The translations under genes were made by a program, and so were the position numbers. From an uncultured Poribacteria bacterium (GTDB lineage: Bacteria > Poribacteria > WGA-4E > WGA-3G), in the NCBI GenBank assembly GCA_951812525.1, contig OX638316.1, positions 1 to 64,000 on the forward strand: 64,000 nucleotides of DNA, read 5' to 3'. Positions within the stretch are counted from its first letter, which is position 1. Every line of letters begins with the position of its first letter. The notes beneath the pieces are model-generated. The model did not search any database, had not been told where the DNA came from, and was given only the letters and a program-made list of their open reading frames with translations. This document shows positions 16,558-25,877 of this stretch, in pieces.

Positions 16558-18183
16558 CTATGCAGCGGTTTGTTTTGCTCTGCGATACCTGAAATATGTC
16601 CACGCCCCAGATGCAACTAAAACGACCAACACCACAATAAGACCGATATTGAAGAGGTAGCGACCGCGATTGAGCTGCCAGAGGTGTTGGCTTGCCAGCT
16701 TTGCAGCGGGAGTGCCTTTTCGTGCTTTCGTTTTTACCTCTTGCCAATACCTTTTTGCGAGGTCTGGCTGACCGTGCTGCTCTGCGAGTTTCGCTGTAAC
16801 AATCAGGGTGTTAATGTCTTGAACGTCTTGTTTGTCCAAGGCATCGGCAAAAGAGCTGAGAAGTAAAACTGTCAACTCTGGAGACAGTTCTGGAAAATTT
16901 GTGGTACGCTCAATCCCTCTCTGGAAGGCGATGATTGCACCTTGATGGTCATTCTGATCAAATGCTATTTGTGAGATTTCAAACCACGTCCGCTTAATAA
17001 GTTGAATAGATTGCTCTATATTGTTATAGCCCCCGAATGTGAAAGTAGCGGTTCCGTAATTCAGGTCACCCTGTTTTGCATGAAGGGTGTAAGTGTCATC
17101 GATTGTCAGTAAACCCGAATCCTTCCAATTGTCAAAGCGGTAAGCTCTATCTGCTTCCACAACTTGCTGATGTGCCGTTCCGCCGATCCACACCATTGTT
17201 CCAGCGACCGACTCACCGGCTACACCTTCGACAGTCCCGTGAACAGCGATAGGTTGAAGGACCCAACCCATGTGTACCGACTCTCCGAGCGTTAATTGCA
17301 ATTCAGCGGTTTTAGGCAGTGGAACGAGGTAGCCGGCTTTCTTAACAGATACTGTGGAAGTACCTTGCTGCAAGTTCTCTGTGACGAGTTGGGGTGTGCT
17401 TCCGATTTCTACATCATTGATAGAGATTTGCGCACCTTCAGGAAATGTCTCAATCTTAAGCGCGGGGCTGAGTTTGAGTAGTGCTTCCTCAACATCGCCT
17501 GTTGGCGCAAGAATCCCCTCCATAAAATCTGTATCTGCGCGCAATAGTTCGTATGCCTCGATGATACTGAGTTGTCTATTCTCATTTGTATCGGTTGCAT
17601 CTTCAGCGAGGGCGTCGTAGAGTCCTTGGAGGAGTTTCGCAGCATCTGTGTTCTGTGACGATTGAATTACATTCAGTGCAGCACTGCCAAGTGTCTCGCG
17701 GTTGGCATAGTAAGCACTCAGATTTGTATCGTCCGTGTAACCATCAACAATAACAACTGTGCGTCTTCTGTCAGATTCTCTAAACCACTGATTTAGGGTA
17801 ACATCTTGAATCCCCTGCTCGCTTCCGGGCATTAGCAGGTGCATGGTGTTCATCCCTCTCGGTTTGGTAACCATCCCGTGATACAGAAAGACTAGTGTCT
17901 GGTTTGCCTGCGTTTGTCTTCCAACTTCTTGGAGCAGAGCATAGGTCTCTTCGGCAGTAGCGTTTTCACCTTCGAGGCGATAGATTTGCTCACTCGGGAC
18001 CTGCCCACGCGTTGTTAGGAGTTCGGTAAGCGAATTCAGCAGTTCATGTGCGCGAGCGTCTGGCGTTACATCAACAATCAGCCAGTATGTGTCAGAATCA
18101 ACCGAAAAGGCTGGGACTGCCATAAGGATAACGAAGGCAGCAGATATAAACAGAAAAGTGAGAATGGTGTTGTGTTTCGACAT
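16558..18183 (-). CDS. Membrane-anchored PEGA protein with degenerate caspase-like domain
   Basis: A 541-residue exported protein. A signal peptide covers residues 1-28. Residues about 32-180 resemble the caspase/C14 fold: the strand-His element is FLYH102G and the second site is VVIVD147-G-Y, where active enzymes have D-x-C, so the cysteine is absent. A PEGA domain follows at about 241-290 (FPEGAQISINDVEIGSTP), then a second beta region, a TPR-like helical section (about 415-500) and a C-terminal membrane helix (about 512-530) with a basic tail. The start is the ATG at 18183 with AGGTGA upstream; a GTG nine bases earlier is less likely. It probably faces the periplasm. Domain reading is by eye. 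Confidence 0.7.
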   Translation of the reverse strand: MSKHNTILTFLFISAAFVILMAVPAFSVDSDTYWLIVDVTPDARAHELLNSLTELLTTRGQVPSEQIYRLEGENATAEETYALLQEVGRQTQANQTLVFLYHGMVTKPRGMNTMHLLMPGSEQGIQDVTLNQWFRESDRRRTVVIVDGYTDDTNLSAYYANRETLGSAALNVIQSSQNTDAAKLLQGLYDALAEDATDTNENRQLSIIEAYELLRADTDFMEGILAPTGDVEEALLKLSPALKIETFPEGAQISINDVEIGSTPQLVTENLQQGTSTVSVKKAGYLVPLPKTAELQLTLGESVHMGWVLQPIAVHGTVEGVAGESVAGTMVWIGGTAHQQVVEADRAYRFDNWKDSGLLTIDDTYTLHAKQGDLNYGTATFTFGGYNNIEQSIQLIKRTWFEISQIAFDQNDHQGAIIAFQRGIERTTNFPELSPELTVLLLSSFADALDKQDVQDINTLIVTAKLAEQHGQPDLAKRYWQEVKTKARKGTPAAKLASQHLWQLNRGRYLFNIGLIVVLVVLVASGAWTYFRYRRAKQTAA

Positions 18184-18595
18184 ACGTTTCACCTACGACT
18201 TGTGTTTGATGCTCTTTCAATGGGTTAGTTTAACAAAAATCCTAACCGATTTCAAGGAAAAAGAACTATTTTAGATGTTAAAATGTCTAAACTTTTAGTG
18301 AAAAAGTGCGTCAAAAGATTATAAACTGAGGTCTTTTTGGTGCAGCTTATAAGTTTCCAAAATTTCACACTAAAAACTAAGCTTTTGTATAAGGTTGACA
18401 CCTACATTAGAAATCGTGCCTACAAATTAGTGCGGACACCGAGCAAAATTGAAAGGGCTCGCGTTAATATTATAACCTATCATGATATGTTTTGGTGCAA
18501 CTCGCAGGTTCCCAAAACTTGCCATGCCAATAGAAACGGTTAAATCGGCACAAGGAACGTGCTTAGAAAGCACCAATATGGACAAGGAGATGTTA
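18184..18595. other. Divergent intergenic region with paired TTTTGG/CCAAAA repeats
   Basis: No gene is supported here; the reading frame open upstream of the TolC start is not preceded by a ribosome site. TTTTGGTGCAGC at 18335 and TTTTGGTGCAAC at 18490 begin two similar imperfect hairpins that end in CCAAAA (to 18365 and 18520). A related TTTTGGCGAAGC...GCCAAG element occurs at 57518-57544. TTGACA is present at 18395-18400, but no good -10 stands at the right distance. Confidence 0.5.
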
Positions 18596-19963
18596 ATGAT
18601 TCACGGGAAAACTAAGTTATCAAAACTCGCGGGTCCGCGAAATCTATTACTAAAAATCATCTTGATTGCTCAATTGATAGTGGTTCTTTGTGTAGGTGCA
18701 CAAGAACCTGGAGGTGAAGTTGATTTATCGCAACCTTTGACTCTTGAGCAATGTATCCAAATAGGTTTGGAAAAAGCGACAAGCATGCGAAATGCGCGCT
18801 TGAACCTTGCCATACAAGAACTCCGAGTCAAAACAGCGCGTGCTGAATACTTCCCACAAATTTTTGCGACTGGCAGTTACGATTTTTCTGACCAGATAGA
18901 TTTCGGATTTGAACCCGAAAATTACAATTTAGGGTTACGCGGTCAATATACTATCTGGGATAATGGGCAACGCGAAGGAGGTTTCGCGCAAGCCAAAGAA
19001 AATTTGAATGCTACTGTGAGCCGCAATGAGGAAATTAAGCAGGGTTTAATCCTTGATATTACACAGGCTTACTACGATGTTCTCCAATCTCAGGAGCTCG
19101 TCAATGTCAGCGAACAGATCCTGGCAAGGTCTCAAGAGAATACACGGCGTACACGGGATTTCGTAGAGGCAGGTTCATTGATTCCGGCGGATATTGCCAC
19201 TGCCGAGGTGCGCGAAGCAAACGACCAATTGAGTTTGCTAAACAATCAAAATGCGCTTCAAATCTCACAAGCTACACTGCCACGGCTCCTCGGTTTAGAT
19301 CCAGGTGTGCTCCTTACCGTTACGGTTGATGAATCCTATCGATTGTATCAAGACCGTGGTACGATTGAACGAATAGGAATACCGGTGGAAGAAGCGATAC
19401 AGACAGCCCTTGACAATCGCCCAGAGTTCCAAGAACTTCAGGCACAATTAAGGGTACAAGAATGGAGTTTAACATTAGCAAAACTACAACGCTGGCCGCG
19501 GTTGAATGCAGATGTTAGCTACGATGTTAATCTTGATGACTATCTCCGCGAGCGTGAAAATTTTTCTGACTTTCGGAGTTGGAGTGCTGGCGTATCTTTA
19601 AACTTCACCCTTTTTGATGGTGGTATTTTGAGCAATCGCGTTAAAGAACTAAATCTGCAATTAGAGCAGACCCGTGAGAACGCAAGCGACCTAGAACGGA
19701 ACGTAGCACTCGCTGTTAGACAAGCGTACTTAAACCTGAAACGGAGTGAGACCTCTTTGGACATCTCCAAGGCACAGGTTAACAACGCCCAACTGAGTCT
19801 GGACGTAATTCAAGGACGTTTTGATGTTGACAAAGCGATTTTGCTTGAGTTGCTTGATGCTCAAACCAGTTATGCCCAAGCATTGACAAATCAGGTGAAT
19901 GCTTTCTACGATTACAAGATTGCACAAGCTCGCCTGCAAGACGCAATGGGAGTGGTACAATAA
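18596..19963 (+). CDS. TolC-family outer-membrane efflux protein
   Basis: A 455-residue outer-membrane channel component. A signal peptide (about residues 18-38) precedes two homologous helical-beta halves; LTLEQCIQIGLEKATSMRNA and VEEAIQTALDNRPEFQEL mark the starts of the repeats typical of the OEP family. The ATG at 18596 is chosen because AAGGAG lies at 18584-18589, six bases before it; longer versions lack a site and a signal peptide at the N terminus. An adaptor gene begins two bases after its stop, so together with the ATPase gene further on it forms an efflux operon. Transported substrate is unknown. Confidence 0.9.
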   Translation: MIHGKTKLSKLAGPRNLLLKIILIAQLIVVLCVGAQEPGGEVDLSQPLTLEQCIQIGLEKATSMRNARLNLAIQELRVKTARAEYFPQIFATGSYDFSDQIDFGFEPENYNLGLRGQYTIWDNGQREGGFAQAKENLNATVSRNEEIKQGLILDITQAYYDVLQSQELVNVSEQILARSQENTRRTRDFVEAGSLIPADIATAEVREANDQLSLLNNQNALQISQATLPRLLGLDPGVLLTVTVDESYRLYQDRGTIERIGIPVEEAIQTALDNRPEFQELQAQLRVQEWSLTLAKLQRWPRLNADVSYDVNLDDYLRERENFSDFRSWSAGVSLNFTLFDGGILSNRVKELNLQLEQTRENASDLERNVALAVRQAYLNLKRSETSLDISKAQVNNAQLSLDVIQGRFDVDKAILLELLDAQTSYAQALTNQVNAFYDYKIAQARLQDAMGVVQ

Positions 19964-19965
19964 CC

Positions 19966-21933
19966 ATGCGTAACCAGAAGAAATGGATTATCATCGGGGT
20001 AATTGCACTTGTTGTTATCGCTGTTGGTGCAATTGGTGCGACCCGTATGAACTTCAGCTTTGGGAAACAGAAGAACAATGAGGAGGTTAAGCAAGAAGTT
20101 GTCCGGCGTGGGGAATTTCTTGTTAGAGTACGTGAGTCGGGGAATTTACGTTCTTTCCTTGAAGTAGATGTTCGCTCAAACGTTGAAGGCGAAATCGTCG
20201 AAATTTTCGTTGATGAAGGAGAAAAGGTTGAATTAGGAGCCCCACTGCTCCGCATCGATGATGAACAAATTTCAGAACAAAAAAAGCAAGCGGAGGCGAA
20301 TCTTGATGCGCGCGATGCCGAGCTGAAGCGAGCAGAACTCCAGATCCAAATTACTGAAAAACAGAAGGATAGTACTCTTGCCCAAGCACAAAATTCTGTG
20401 CTTAAGGCACGTGCGACTTTAGATTCATTTGTTGCAACGACGCAGCAACGCACAACGGAGGCAGAAACGCTCGTCGCGACGACTCTAAATTCTCTTAATC
20501 AGGATATTATCGGACTGAAACAGGCAGACATTGGATTAGAGCAAGCGAAACTGACGCTTGAACGTGCGCAAACAACAGTCGAATCGGCGAAAATTTCCTT
20601 TGAGACAACAGAATCAGAACACGAGCGAAACAAGGAACTGTTCGCTAAACAACTCATTTCAAAACAGGCGTTAGAAAACTCACAGAGACAACTCATCATC
20701 GCTAAATCGAATTATGATACCTCGCTAAAAGAGGTAGAATCACAACGTGAAACTATAAAATCTCAAGACGAAAACATCAAAGCGATGGCACAAGCGATTG
20801 AAAGCCGGAGATCAACACTCGCACTGAATAAAAAGAACATTGCGACACTCAAAGAATCGTTACAAGCACAGCGCAAACAGTACGAAGCAGAGGTTGAGGA
20901 TGCGCAAACGCGGCTCGAACAAATACAGGATACAATAGAAGACGAAAAAGAATTAGCAATACATGCGAGAGTCGGTGCTGAGGCAAGTCGACTTGAAGCG
21001 GCGAGTCGCCTTAAGTCCCAACAAGAGCGCCACGAATGGACGACTGTCACTGCTCCTATAGGTGGAACGATTACGCGTCTCATCGTAGAAGAAGGTGAAA
21101 TCATCACCTCGGGACGTTCTGCATTTTCACGCGGTGACGCTATCATGCGGATCGCCGACCTTGAGCAGATGATTGTTAGGACTCAGATTAATCAGGTAGA
21201 AATCGGAAAAATAAGAGAGAATCAACGCGCTGAAATCAGTGTCGATAGTTATCCGGGTCGCGTTTTTCCGGGTAGAGTGAGCGAGATCTCACCGAGTGCG
21301 ACGCCGCGAGGTCCACAAAACCAGAGCTCCGTCATTACATTCGAGGTGGATGTAGAGGTTACTGGTTCCCCGCGGGAATTACTGCCTGGGATGTCCGCTG
21401 ATGTGGACATCATTGTCTTTGAAGAATCGAATATTCTGCAACTACCAATACCTTCGGTGCTGAGTCCTGAGGTTTTTACCGTTAAAACGAACGTCAATTC
21501 AGCAGATTTGGGACAATTCCGGCAAGGTCAGGAACTCAAAATTCGGAACCTCGTAGGAAAAGAGTTCAGCGGACAGGTCGGTAAAATTGCTCCAGAGCAG
21601 AACCGGGGTAATCTCGAAATTTTGCTTGAAGGTGACCAGAAAGGCTTACGGACGGGTCCAATAGAGATTAGTATTGTTATTTCCGACCAAAATGTGCTTC
21701 CCGATATAGAAGCCGAAGTGAGTAGTGAGCGTCAATACTTTGTTATGTTGGATACGGGTGAATCTAACAAAGAGGAAAAAGGTGTTAAAACCCACATTAC
21801 GATTGGGGAGCGGAATAATACGCATTTTCAAATCACCGGCGGTCTGAAGGAAGGCGATCGCGTTTTTGTGCCCTCCATGCAAGAATTAACAAAGGGAGAA
21901 AAAAGTTCGGACGATAACGAAGAAGAAAAATAA
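19966..21933 (+). CDS. MacA/HlyD-type periplasmic adaptor
   Basis: A 655-residue membrane-fusion protein with a single membrane helix at about residues 5-24 (WIIIGVIALVVIAVGAIGAT), a lipoyl half-motif (VDVRSNVEGEIVEIFVDEGE), about 250 residues of coiled coil, the second lipoyl half (VTAPIGGTITRLIVEEGE), a beta-barrel and a longer than usual C-terminal domain. It links the inner-membrane transporter to TolC. It starts two bases after the TolC stop and is followed by an ABC ATPase gene 140 bases downstream. It lacks the Gly/Arg-rich insertion of the adaptor at 7679. Confidence 0.88.
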   Translation: MRNQKKWIIIGVIALVVIAVGAIGATRMNFSFGKQKNNEEVKQEVVRRGEFLVRVRESGNLRSFLEVDVRSNVEGEIVEIFVDEGEKVELGAPLLRIDDEQISEQKKQAEANLDARDAELKRAELQIQITEKQKDSTLAQAQNSVLKARATLDSFVATTQQRTTEAETLVATTLNSLNQDIIGLKQADIGLEQAKLTLERAQTTVESAKISFETTESEHERNKELFAKQLISKQALENSQRQLIIAKSNYDTSLKEVESQRETIKSQDENIKAMAQAIESRRSTLALNKKNIATLKESLQAQRKQYEAEVEDAQTRLEQIQDTIEDEKELAIHARVGAEASRLEAASRLKSQQERHEWTTVTAPIGGTITRLIVEEGEIITSGRSAFSRGDAIMRIADLEQMIVRTQINQVEIGKIRENQRAEISVDSYPGRVFPGRVSEISPSATPRGPQNQSSVITFEVDVEVTGSPRELLPGMSADVDIIVFEESNILQLPIPSVLSPEVFTVKTNVNSADLGQFRQGQELKIRNLVGKEFSGQVGKIAPEQNRGNLEILLEGDQKGLRTGPIEISIVISDQNVLPDIEAEVSSERQYFVMLDTGESNKEEKGVKTHITIGERNNTHFQITGGLKEGDRVFVPSMQELTKGEKSSDDNEEEK

Positions 21934-22073
21934 AAAATGCTGGTCGTTAGTATAGATACACTGTATACCTTTTCCTTTTTGATAGTGCGTCAGAAGGGAA
22001 GGGGTTGAAAAAAGCGTTCATAAGTTTAGATATATCTTTAGCTTCATGACAACAATGCTAAGGAGGCAACATT

Positions 22074-22778
22074 GTGTTAATAGATGTGAAAGATCTCACG
22101 AAAGTTTACCAAATGGGTGATGTTCAGGTGCACGCGCTACGCGGCGTATCCTTCAGCATAACACCAGGTGAATTCATTGCGATTATGGGACCATCAGGTT
22201 CTGGAAAATCGACAATGATGGATATTCTGGGATGTCTTGCGACCCCGACATCCGGTGAGTATTTCCTCGAAGGCGAAGAGGTAGGCAAACTTTCGGATAA
22301 CCGTTTGGCGGACATTCGGAACAAGAAGATTGGCTTTGTGTTTCAGTCGTTTAACCTGCTGCCACGTACGAGCGCGCTCAACAACGTTGAATTGCCACTT
22401 ATTTATGCGGGATTAGGTAGAAAAGAGCGGAAACGGCGTGCCTTTGAAGCTTTAGAAGCGGTCGGCTTGGCGGATCGTGTTGATCATAAGTCTACAGAGT
22501 TATCGGGTGGGCAGATTCAACGCGTTGCGATTGCGCGTGCCTTAGTGAATAGGCCGTCAATGATTTTCGCTGATGAACCGACAGGTAACTTAGACACCCG
22601 TTCGGGCGATGAAATCATGGCAATCTTCGATCGACTCAACAACGAAGGAAACACGATTATCATGGTAACACACGAACCTGAAGTGGCAGAACACGCCAAA
22701 CGTGTGTTGCACATCCGAGACGGTCTAATTGAGCGGGATGTCAGGCAAAATGGACATAATGGCGCGGAAGTCGAATAA
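22074..22778 (+). CDS. ABC transporter ATPase, MacB/LolD type
   Basis: A 234-residue nucleotide-binding subunit. Walker [11 protein letters not shown]-loop [10 protein letters not shown], signature [15 protein letters not shown], Walker [13 protein letters not shown] and the switch histidine in MVTHEPEVA are all intact. The family energises MacB-type efflux or lipoprotein release. The start is GTG at 22074, fixed by AGGAGG at 22061-22066. No permease gene follows, so its partner is probably the MacB-like permease encoded at 9842 or one outside the window. Confidence 0.95.
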   Translation: MLIDVKDLTKVYQMGDVQVHALRGVSFSITPGEFIAIMGPSGSGKSTMMDILGCLATPTSGEYFLEGEEVGKLSDNRLADIRNKKIGFVFQSFNLLPRTSALNNVELPLIYAGLGRKERKRRAFEALEAVGLADRVDHKSTELSGGQIQRVAIARALVNRPSMIFADEPTGNLDTRSGDEIMAIFDRLNNEGNTIIMVTHEPEVAEHAKRVLHIRDGLIERDVRQNGHNGAEVE

Positions 22779-22975
22779 TTAAAGACATCTCGGCAATGAA
22801 AAAAGGCAGCCCGTTTCTGTTTCACCACATATCACAGACAAACACAAATTAGGCGGGATGCAGTGAAGTGCATGCCGTCGCCGAAGTGAGCTTGATAGGC
22901 GCGCTGTTCAAGTACGTCCAACGCCACAAAGACGATGCTTGTCAGTCGCGCCTATACGCGTACCCCAACCCAACT

Positions 22976-23944
22976 ATGCATCACGTCAGAATTACAACGC
23001 CATCCCGCTTACACTTTTCTCTGCTTGACTTAAATGGGGCACTCGGACGCATTGATGGAGGCTTCGGTTTAGCGATTACCGATCCGAATTTTCAAATCGT
23101 CGCTGAGCGTGCGACCGGCATCCATATCGCATCCTCCGTATATCGTGAGCGAGCGTATAGCGTCCTCAAGCAACTCCAAAAAACCTACCCTTTTCCCGGT
23201 ATTAGACTAACATTTGAATCCGAGATTCCGATGCATTGTGGGTTCGGATCTGGGACCCAACTCGCGCTGGGTGTTGCACAATCCGTCAATGTCCTGTATG
23301 AACTGGGTTTGGATGTGCAAGAGCTTGCCAGAATCGCTGGACGCGGTGGTACTTCGGGTATCGGTGTAGGGGCATTCGATACAGGCGGTTTCATCGTAGA
23401 TGGCGGGCATCGTTTCCCGGATCAGAAGACTTCATTCCTACCATCTTCTGCGGTCGGTGATATTCCACCACCACCGATTCTACTGCGTCACCCGTTTCCA
23501 GAATCACCGATGCTGATTGTAATGCCGAACTGTTCCCGGATTTACGGTGATGCGGAGATAGAACTGTTCCAGACGTTATGTCCGCAGCCAGAGTGGGTTG
23601 CCCAGAAACTATCCCATATCCTCCTACTCCAGATACTTCCTGCCCTCATCGAAGGTGATATGCTCAACTTTGGCAGTGCTTTAAATCGGATCCAGACATT
23701 TGGATGGAAAAGGGTGGAAATAGATGCGCAAGGCGATGAACTACAATTAACGCTTGATTTCCTACAGAATAGTGGTGCGTTCGGTGCGGGGATTAGCAGT
23801 TGGGGACCGGCGATCTGTGTGTTAGGTGAGGAAATTGTGGAACTTAAGCGGGAAACGGAAGCGTTCCTGAAAACACTTCCGAATGGCGGTTCATGTTTTA
23901 TCACGCAAGCGAATAATTCAGGTGCGCGTGTGGTATCAGATTAA
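22976..23944 (+). CDS. Beta-RFAP synthase-like GHMP-family protein
   Basis: A protein of about 322 residues of the GHMP kinase superfamily, resembling beta-ribofuranosylaminobenzene 5'-phosphate synthase, the first committed enzyme of methanopterin-type pterin synthesis. Visible signs are ITTPSRLHFSLLDL at the N terminus, the glycine-rich motif MHCGFGSGTQLALGVAQ and GRGGTSGIGVGAFDTGGFIVDGG, a strong family mark (shown here in pieces). The frame is open from 22868, but residues before the ATG at 22976 do not look like the family; neither start has a clean ribosome site. No other methanopterin gene is in the window. A terminator follows directly. Confidence 0.8.
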   Translation: MHHVRITTPSRLHFSLLDLNGALGRIDGGFGLAITDPNFQIVAERATGIHIASSVYRERAYSVLKQLQKTYPFPGIRLTFESEIPMHCGFGSGTQLALGVAQSVNVLYELGLDVQELARIAGRGGTSGIGVGAFDTGGFIVDGGHRFPDQKTSFLPSSAVGDIPPPPILLRHPFPESPMLIVMPNCSRIYGDAEIELFQTLCPQPEWVAQKLSHILLLQILPALIEGDMLNFGSALNRIQTFGWKRVEIDAQGDELQLTLDFLQNSGAFGAGISSWGPAICVLGEEIVELKRETEAFLKTLPNGGSCFITQANNSGARVVSD

Positions 23945-23949
23945 AACAA

Positions 23950-23979
23950 AAACGGGAGGATTCTGAAATCCGCCCGTTT
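23950..23979. terminator. Bidirectional terminator between convergent genes
   Basis: AAACGGG-AGGATT is paired with AAATCC-GCCCGTTT across a three-base loop, giving a long, nearly perfect stem that ends in A- and T-rich flanks on both sides. It separates the GHMP gene from nfuA on the other strand and can serve both. Confidence 0.88.
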
Positions 23980-23997
23980 GTTTTATCTTTTGCTTCT

Positions 23998-24612
23998 TTA
24001 TCCTTTGCTTGGCGAATAGTATGGATCATCCCCTGCAGCATGGTCTGTCGTATCAATCACATGCTTAATTTCCGGGAAAACCTCCTGAATCATTGCTTCG
24101 ATGCCGTGTTTGAGTGTGACATTCGCCATACCACAGCCTTGACAGCCACCCCCCATGTGAATGTAGATGGAGTCTTCCTCAACGTTCAGGAGTTCTATCT
24201 GTCCACCGTGTGCAGCGACGGCGGGGTTAATGCGTTCGTCGATGAGTTCCTGAATCTTCTGCGCCTTCGGATTGTCCCATGCTGGCGTGTTAGGGTTTTC
24301 AATGTTAAACCCACTCGAATTCAGGTCCTCAACATAATCAATAACAGCACCTTTGAGATCAGGTGCGCTTTCTGCATCGACGAGTACTTTAAAATTCCCA
24401 CACTCAATAACAATATCATCGTCTTGAACTTCAGTAGCCAATCCGAGACTGTATTGGAAAGCGGTGGCGGTTCTACCTTGGATACCAATCCGTAGTCCTT
24501 CGACTTCAACCTCTTCGGTCTGTATAACTGCGTGAATTTTCTCTTGTGCTGCTTCTGTAACTTCAAGCAAAGGAGTTTCAGTTCCCGTGAGCTTTTTCAA
24601 GAAATTCTTCAT
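23998..24612 (-). CDS. nfuA: NfuA-type iron-sulfur carrier
   Basis: A 204-residue two-domain Fe-S carrier. Residues about 14-110 match a degenerate A-type (HesB/IscA) domain that has lost its cysteines (GRTATAFQYSLG where IscA has cysteine), and residues about 118-190 form the Nfu domain with the cluster-binding pair C157-x-x-C160 in GGGCQGCG. This architecture is that of NfuA, which delivers 4Fe-4S clusters to targets; complex I and other Fe-S enzymes are encoded nearby. GGAAGG precedes the ATG. The sigma factor gene upstream on the same strand ends 22 bases before it. Confidence 0.92.
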   Translation of the reverse strand: MKNFLKKLTGTETPLLEVTEAAQEKIHAVIQTEEVEVEGLRIGIQGRTATAFQYSLGLATEVQDDDIVIECGNFKVLVDAESAPDLKGAVIDYVEDLNSSGFNIENPNTPAWDNPKAQKIQELIDERINPAVAAHGGQIELLNVEEDSIYIHMGGGCQGCGMANVTLKHGIEAMIQEVFPEIKHVIDTTDHAAGDDPYYSPSKG

Positions 24613-24634
24613 AGTCGCCTTCCGTGTTTAATGT

Positions 24635-25585
24635 TTATGCGGCCCATGACGATTCGGATCGAAATTCACCCATTTCGTTATAGAGGGTGCGCAACTGCTT
24701 GATTGCGTATATTTCTAATTGTCGGATGCGTTCTCTGGTAACATCCAAAGCATCGCCGATTTCTCGGAGTGTTTTCCGTTCACCGTCTTCAAGCCCGAAA
24801 CGCATTTTAAGGACTTTCTGTTCACGTTCGGGTAGTTTTCTGAGAAATTGGGCGATCAGATCCTCGTTAATTAATTCTGCGATGGGTCCGTCTTCTCCGC
24901 CAGTAGTGGGGTCTTCGACTAAATCACCTAATGTTGAAGCAGAACGTTCGTCACTAAGCGGTAAATCCATTGAAATGGTATCAGCGTTAAACGTCAGGAT
25001 CTCCTCAACCTGATTGACGGTGAGATCCAAGGCTTCGGCTATCTCTTCACGTCTCGGTTCACGTTGTAACTCTTGGCACAACGCTGCGTAGATAGCATCG
25101 AATTTATTCATCTTCGCGACGATATAGGAAGGTAATCGAATTGAGCGAGAAAAGTTATCAAGCGTTCGCATGATAGCTTGCTTAATCCACCAGATAGCGT
25201 ATGTGCTGAATTTAAACCCCTTCCGATAATCAAATTTGCTTGCCGCCTTAATGAGTCCGATATTTCCTTCCTGAATCAAATCTTCAAGTGGGACATTGTG
25301 ACCTTGGTATTTAACGGCAATAGAAATAACGAGCCGTAAGTTAGCTTGGACAAGCTCATCTCTTGCTTGTGTATCTCCTTCTTCAATCCGTTTCGCCAAT
25401 TCAACTTCTTCTTCTCGGGATAATAGGCGATGACCTGCTACACTCCGGAGCCAACTTGTTAGTGCTGTCCGCTCGCTGCCTTTATAATTTTCAGAATACT
25501 CTGTTTCGTCTGACAAATATCCGGGATCTATATAAGATTCAACACTTCCGATATTTGTTGCTTCACCGAAATACTCGGCTTCCAT
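24635..25585 (-). CDS. RNA polymerase sigma70-family factor, primary/group 2 type
   Basis: A 316-residue sigma factor. Region 1.2 (LLSREEEVELAKRIEEGD), region 2 (DELVQANLRLVISIAVKY, IQEGNIGLIKAASKFDYRKG, FSTYAIWWIKQAI), region 3 and region 4 (LPEREQKVLKMRFGLEDGE, VTRERIRQLE) are complete, and it lacks region 1.1 and the large non-conserved insert of RpoD. It could be the primary factor or a group 2 stress factor; length fits both in non-model phyla. GGAGAGGAG precedes the ATG and a good promoter lies upstream. nfuA follows. Confidence 0.92.
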   Translation of the reverse strand: MEAEYFGEATNIGSVESYIDPGYLSDETEYSENYKGSERTALTSWLRSVAGHRLLSREEEVELAKRIEEGDTQARDELVQANLRLVISIAVKYQGHNVPLEDLIQEGNIGLIKAASKFDYRKGFKFSTYAIWWIKQAIMRTLDNFSRSIRLPSYIVAKMNKFDAIYAALCQELQREPRREEIAEALDLTVNQVEEILTFNADTISMDLPLSDERSASTLGDLVEDPTTGGEDGPIAELINEDLIAQFLRKLPEREQKVLKMRFGLEDGERKTLREIGDALDVTRERIRQLEIYAIKQLRTLYNEMGEFRSESSWAA

Positions 25586-25631
25586 TGTTCTCCTCTCCTT
25601 TTATCGACTTCTATAATAGAAACAAATATTA

Positions 25632-25661
25632 ATGATACATTCTCTTTAAACGATTTGTCAA
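25632..25661 (-). promoter_or_regulatory. Sigma70-type promoter of the sigma factor gene
   Basis: On the minus strand TTGACA (25661-25656) is followed after 18 bases by TATCAT (25637-25632), about 46 bases before the ATG. The -35 is perfect. The 290-base gap up to 25877 is AT-rich and otherwise shows nothing. Confidence 0.65.
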
Positions 25662-25877
25662 GTAAAATGTTTAAAAAAAAGTGAATTATCCACAAAAAAG
25701 TCATATAATACGTTATTTTTATACAATTTATGAAAAAAACCGCGTAAAAAACCAATTGCGCCGTGATGTCTTGAAGAAACGGAGCGAACGGATTGCCCCT
25801 ACCGAAAACGGATTTCGGAGGTTTCTACGAAATTACCGGTCTTTTACCATACAAAATTGGAATTACAGACGAAGTAG

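Noticed and set aside
19779-20453. 224-codon ORF on the minus strand
   Set aside because: Antisense to the well-supported TolC and adaptor genes; Ser/Arg-rich composition of a shadow frame.
22868-22975. N-terminal extension of the GHMP gene
   Set aside because: The extra 36 residues do not match the family and the DNA there contains an inverted AGGCGCG/CGCGCCT pair typical of intergenic repeat.
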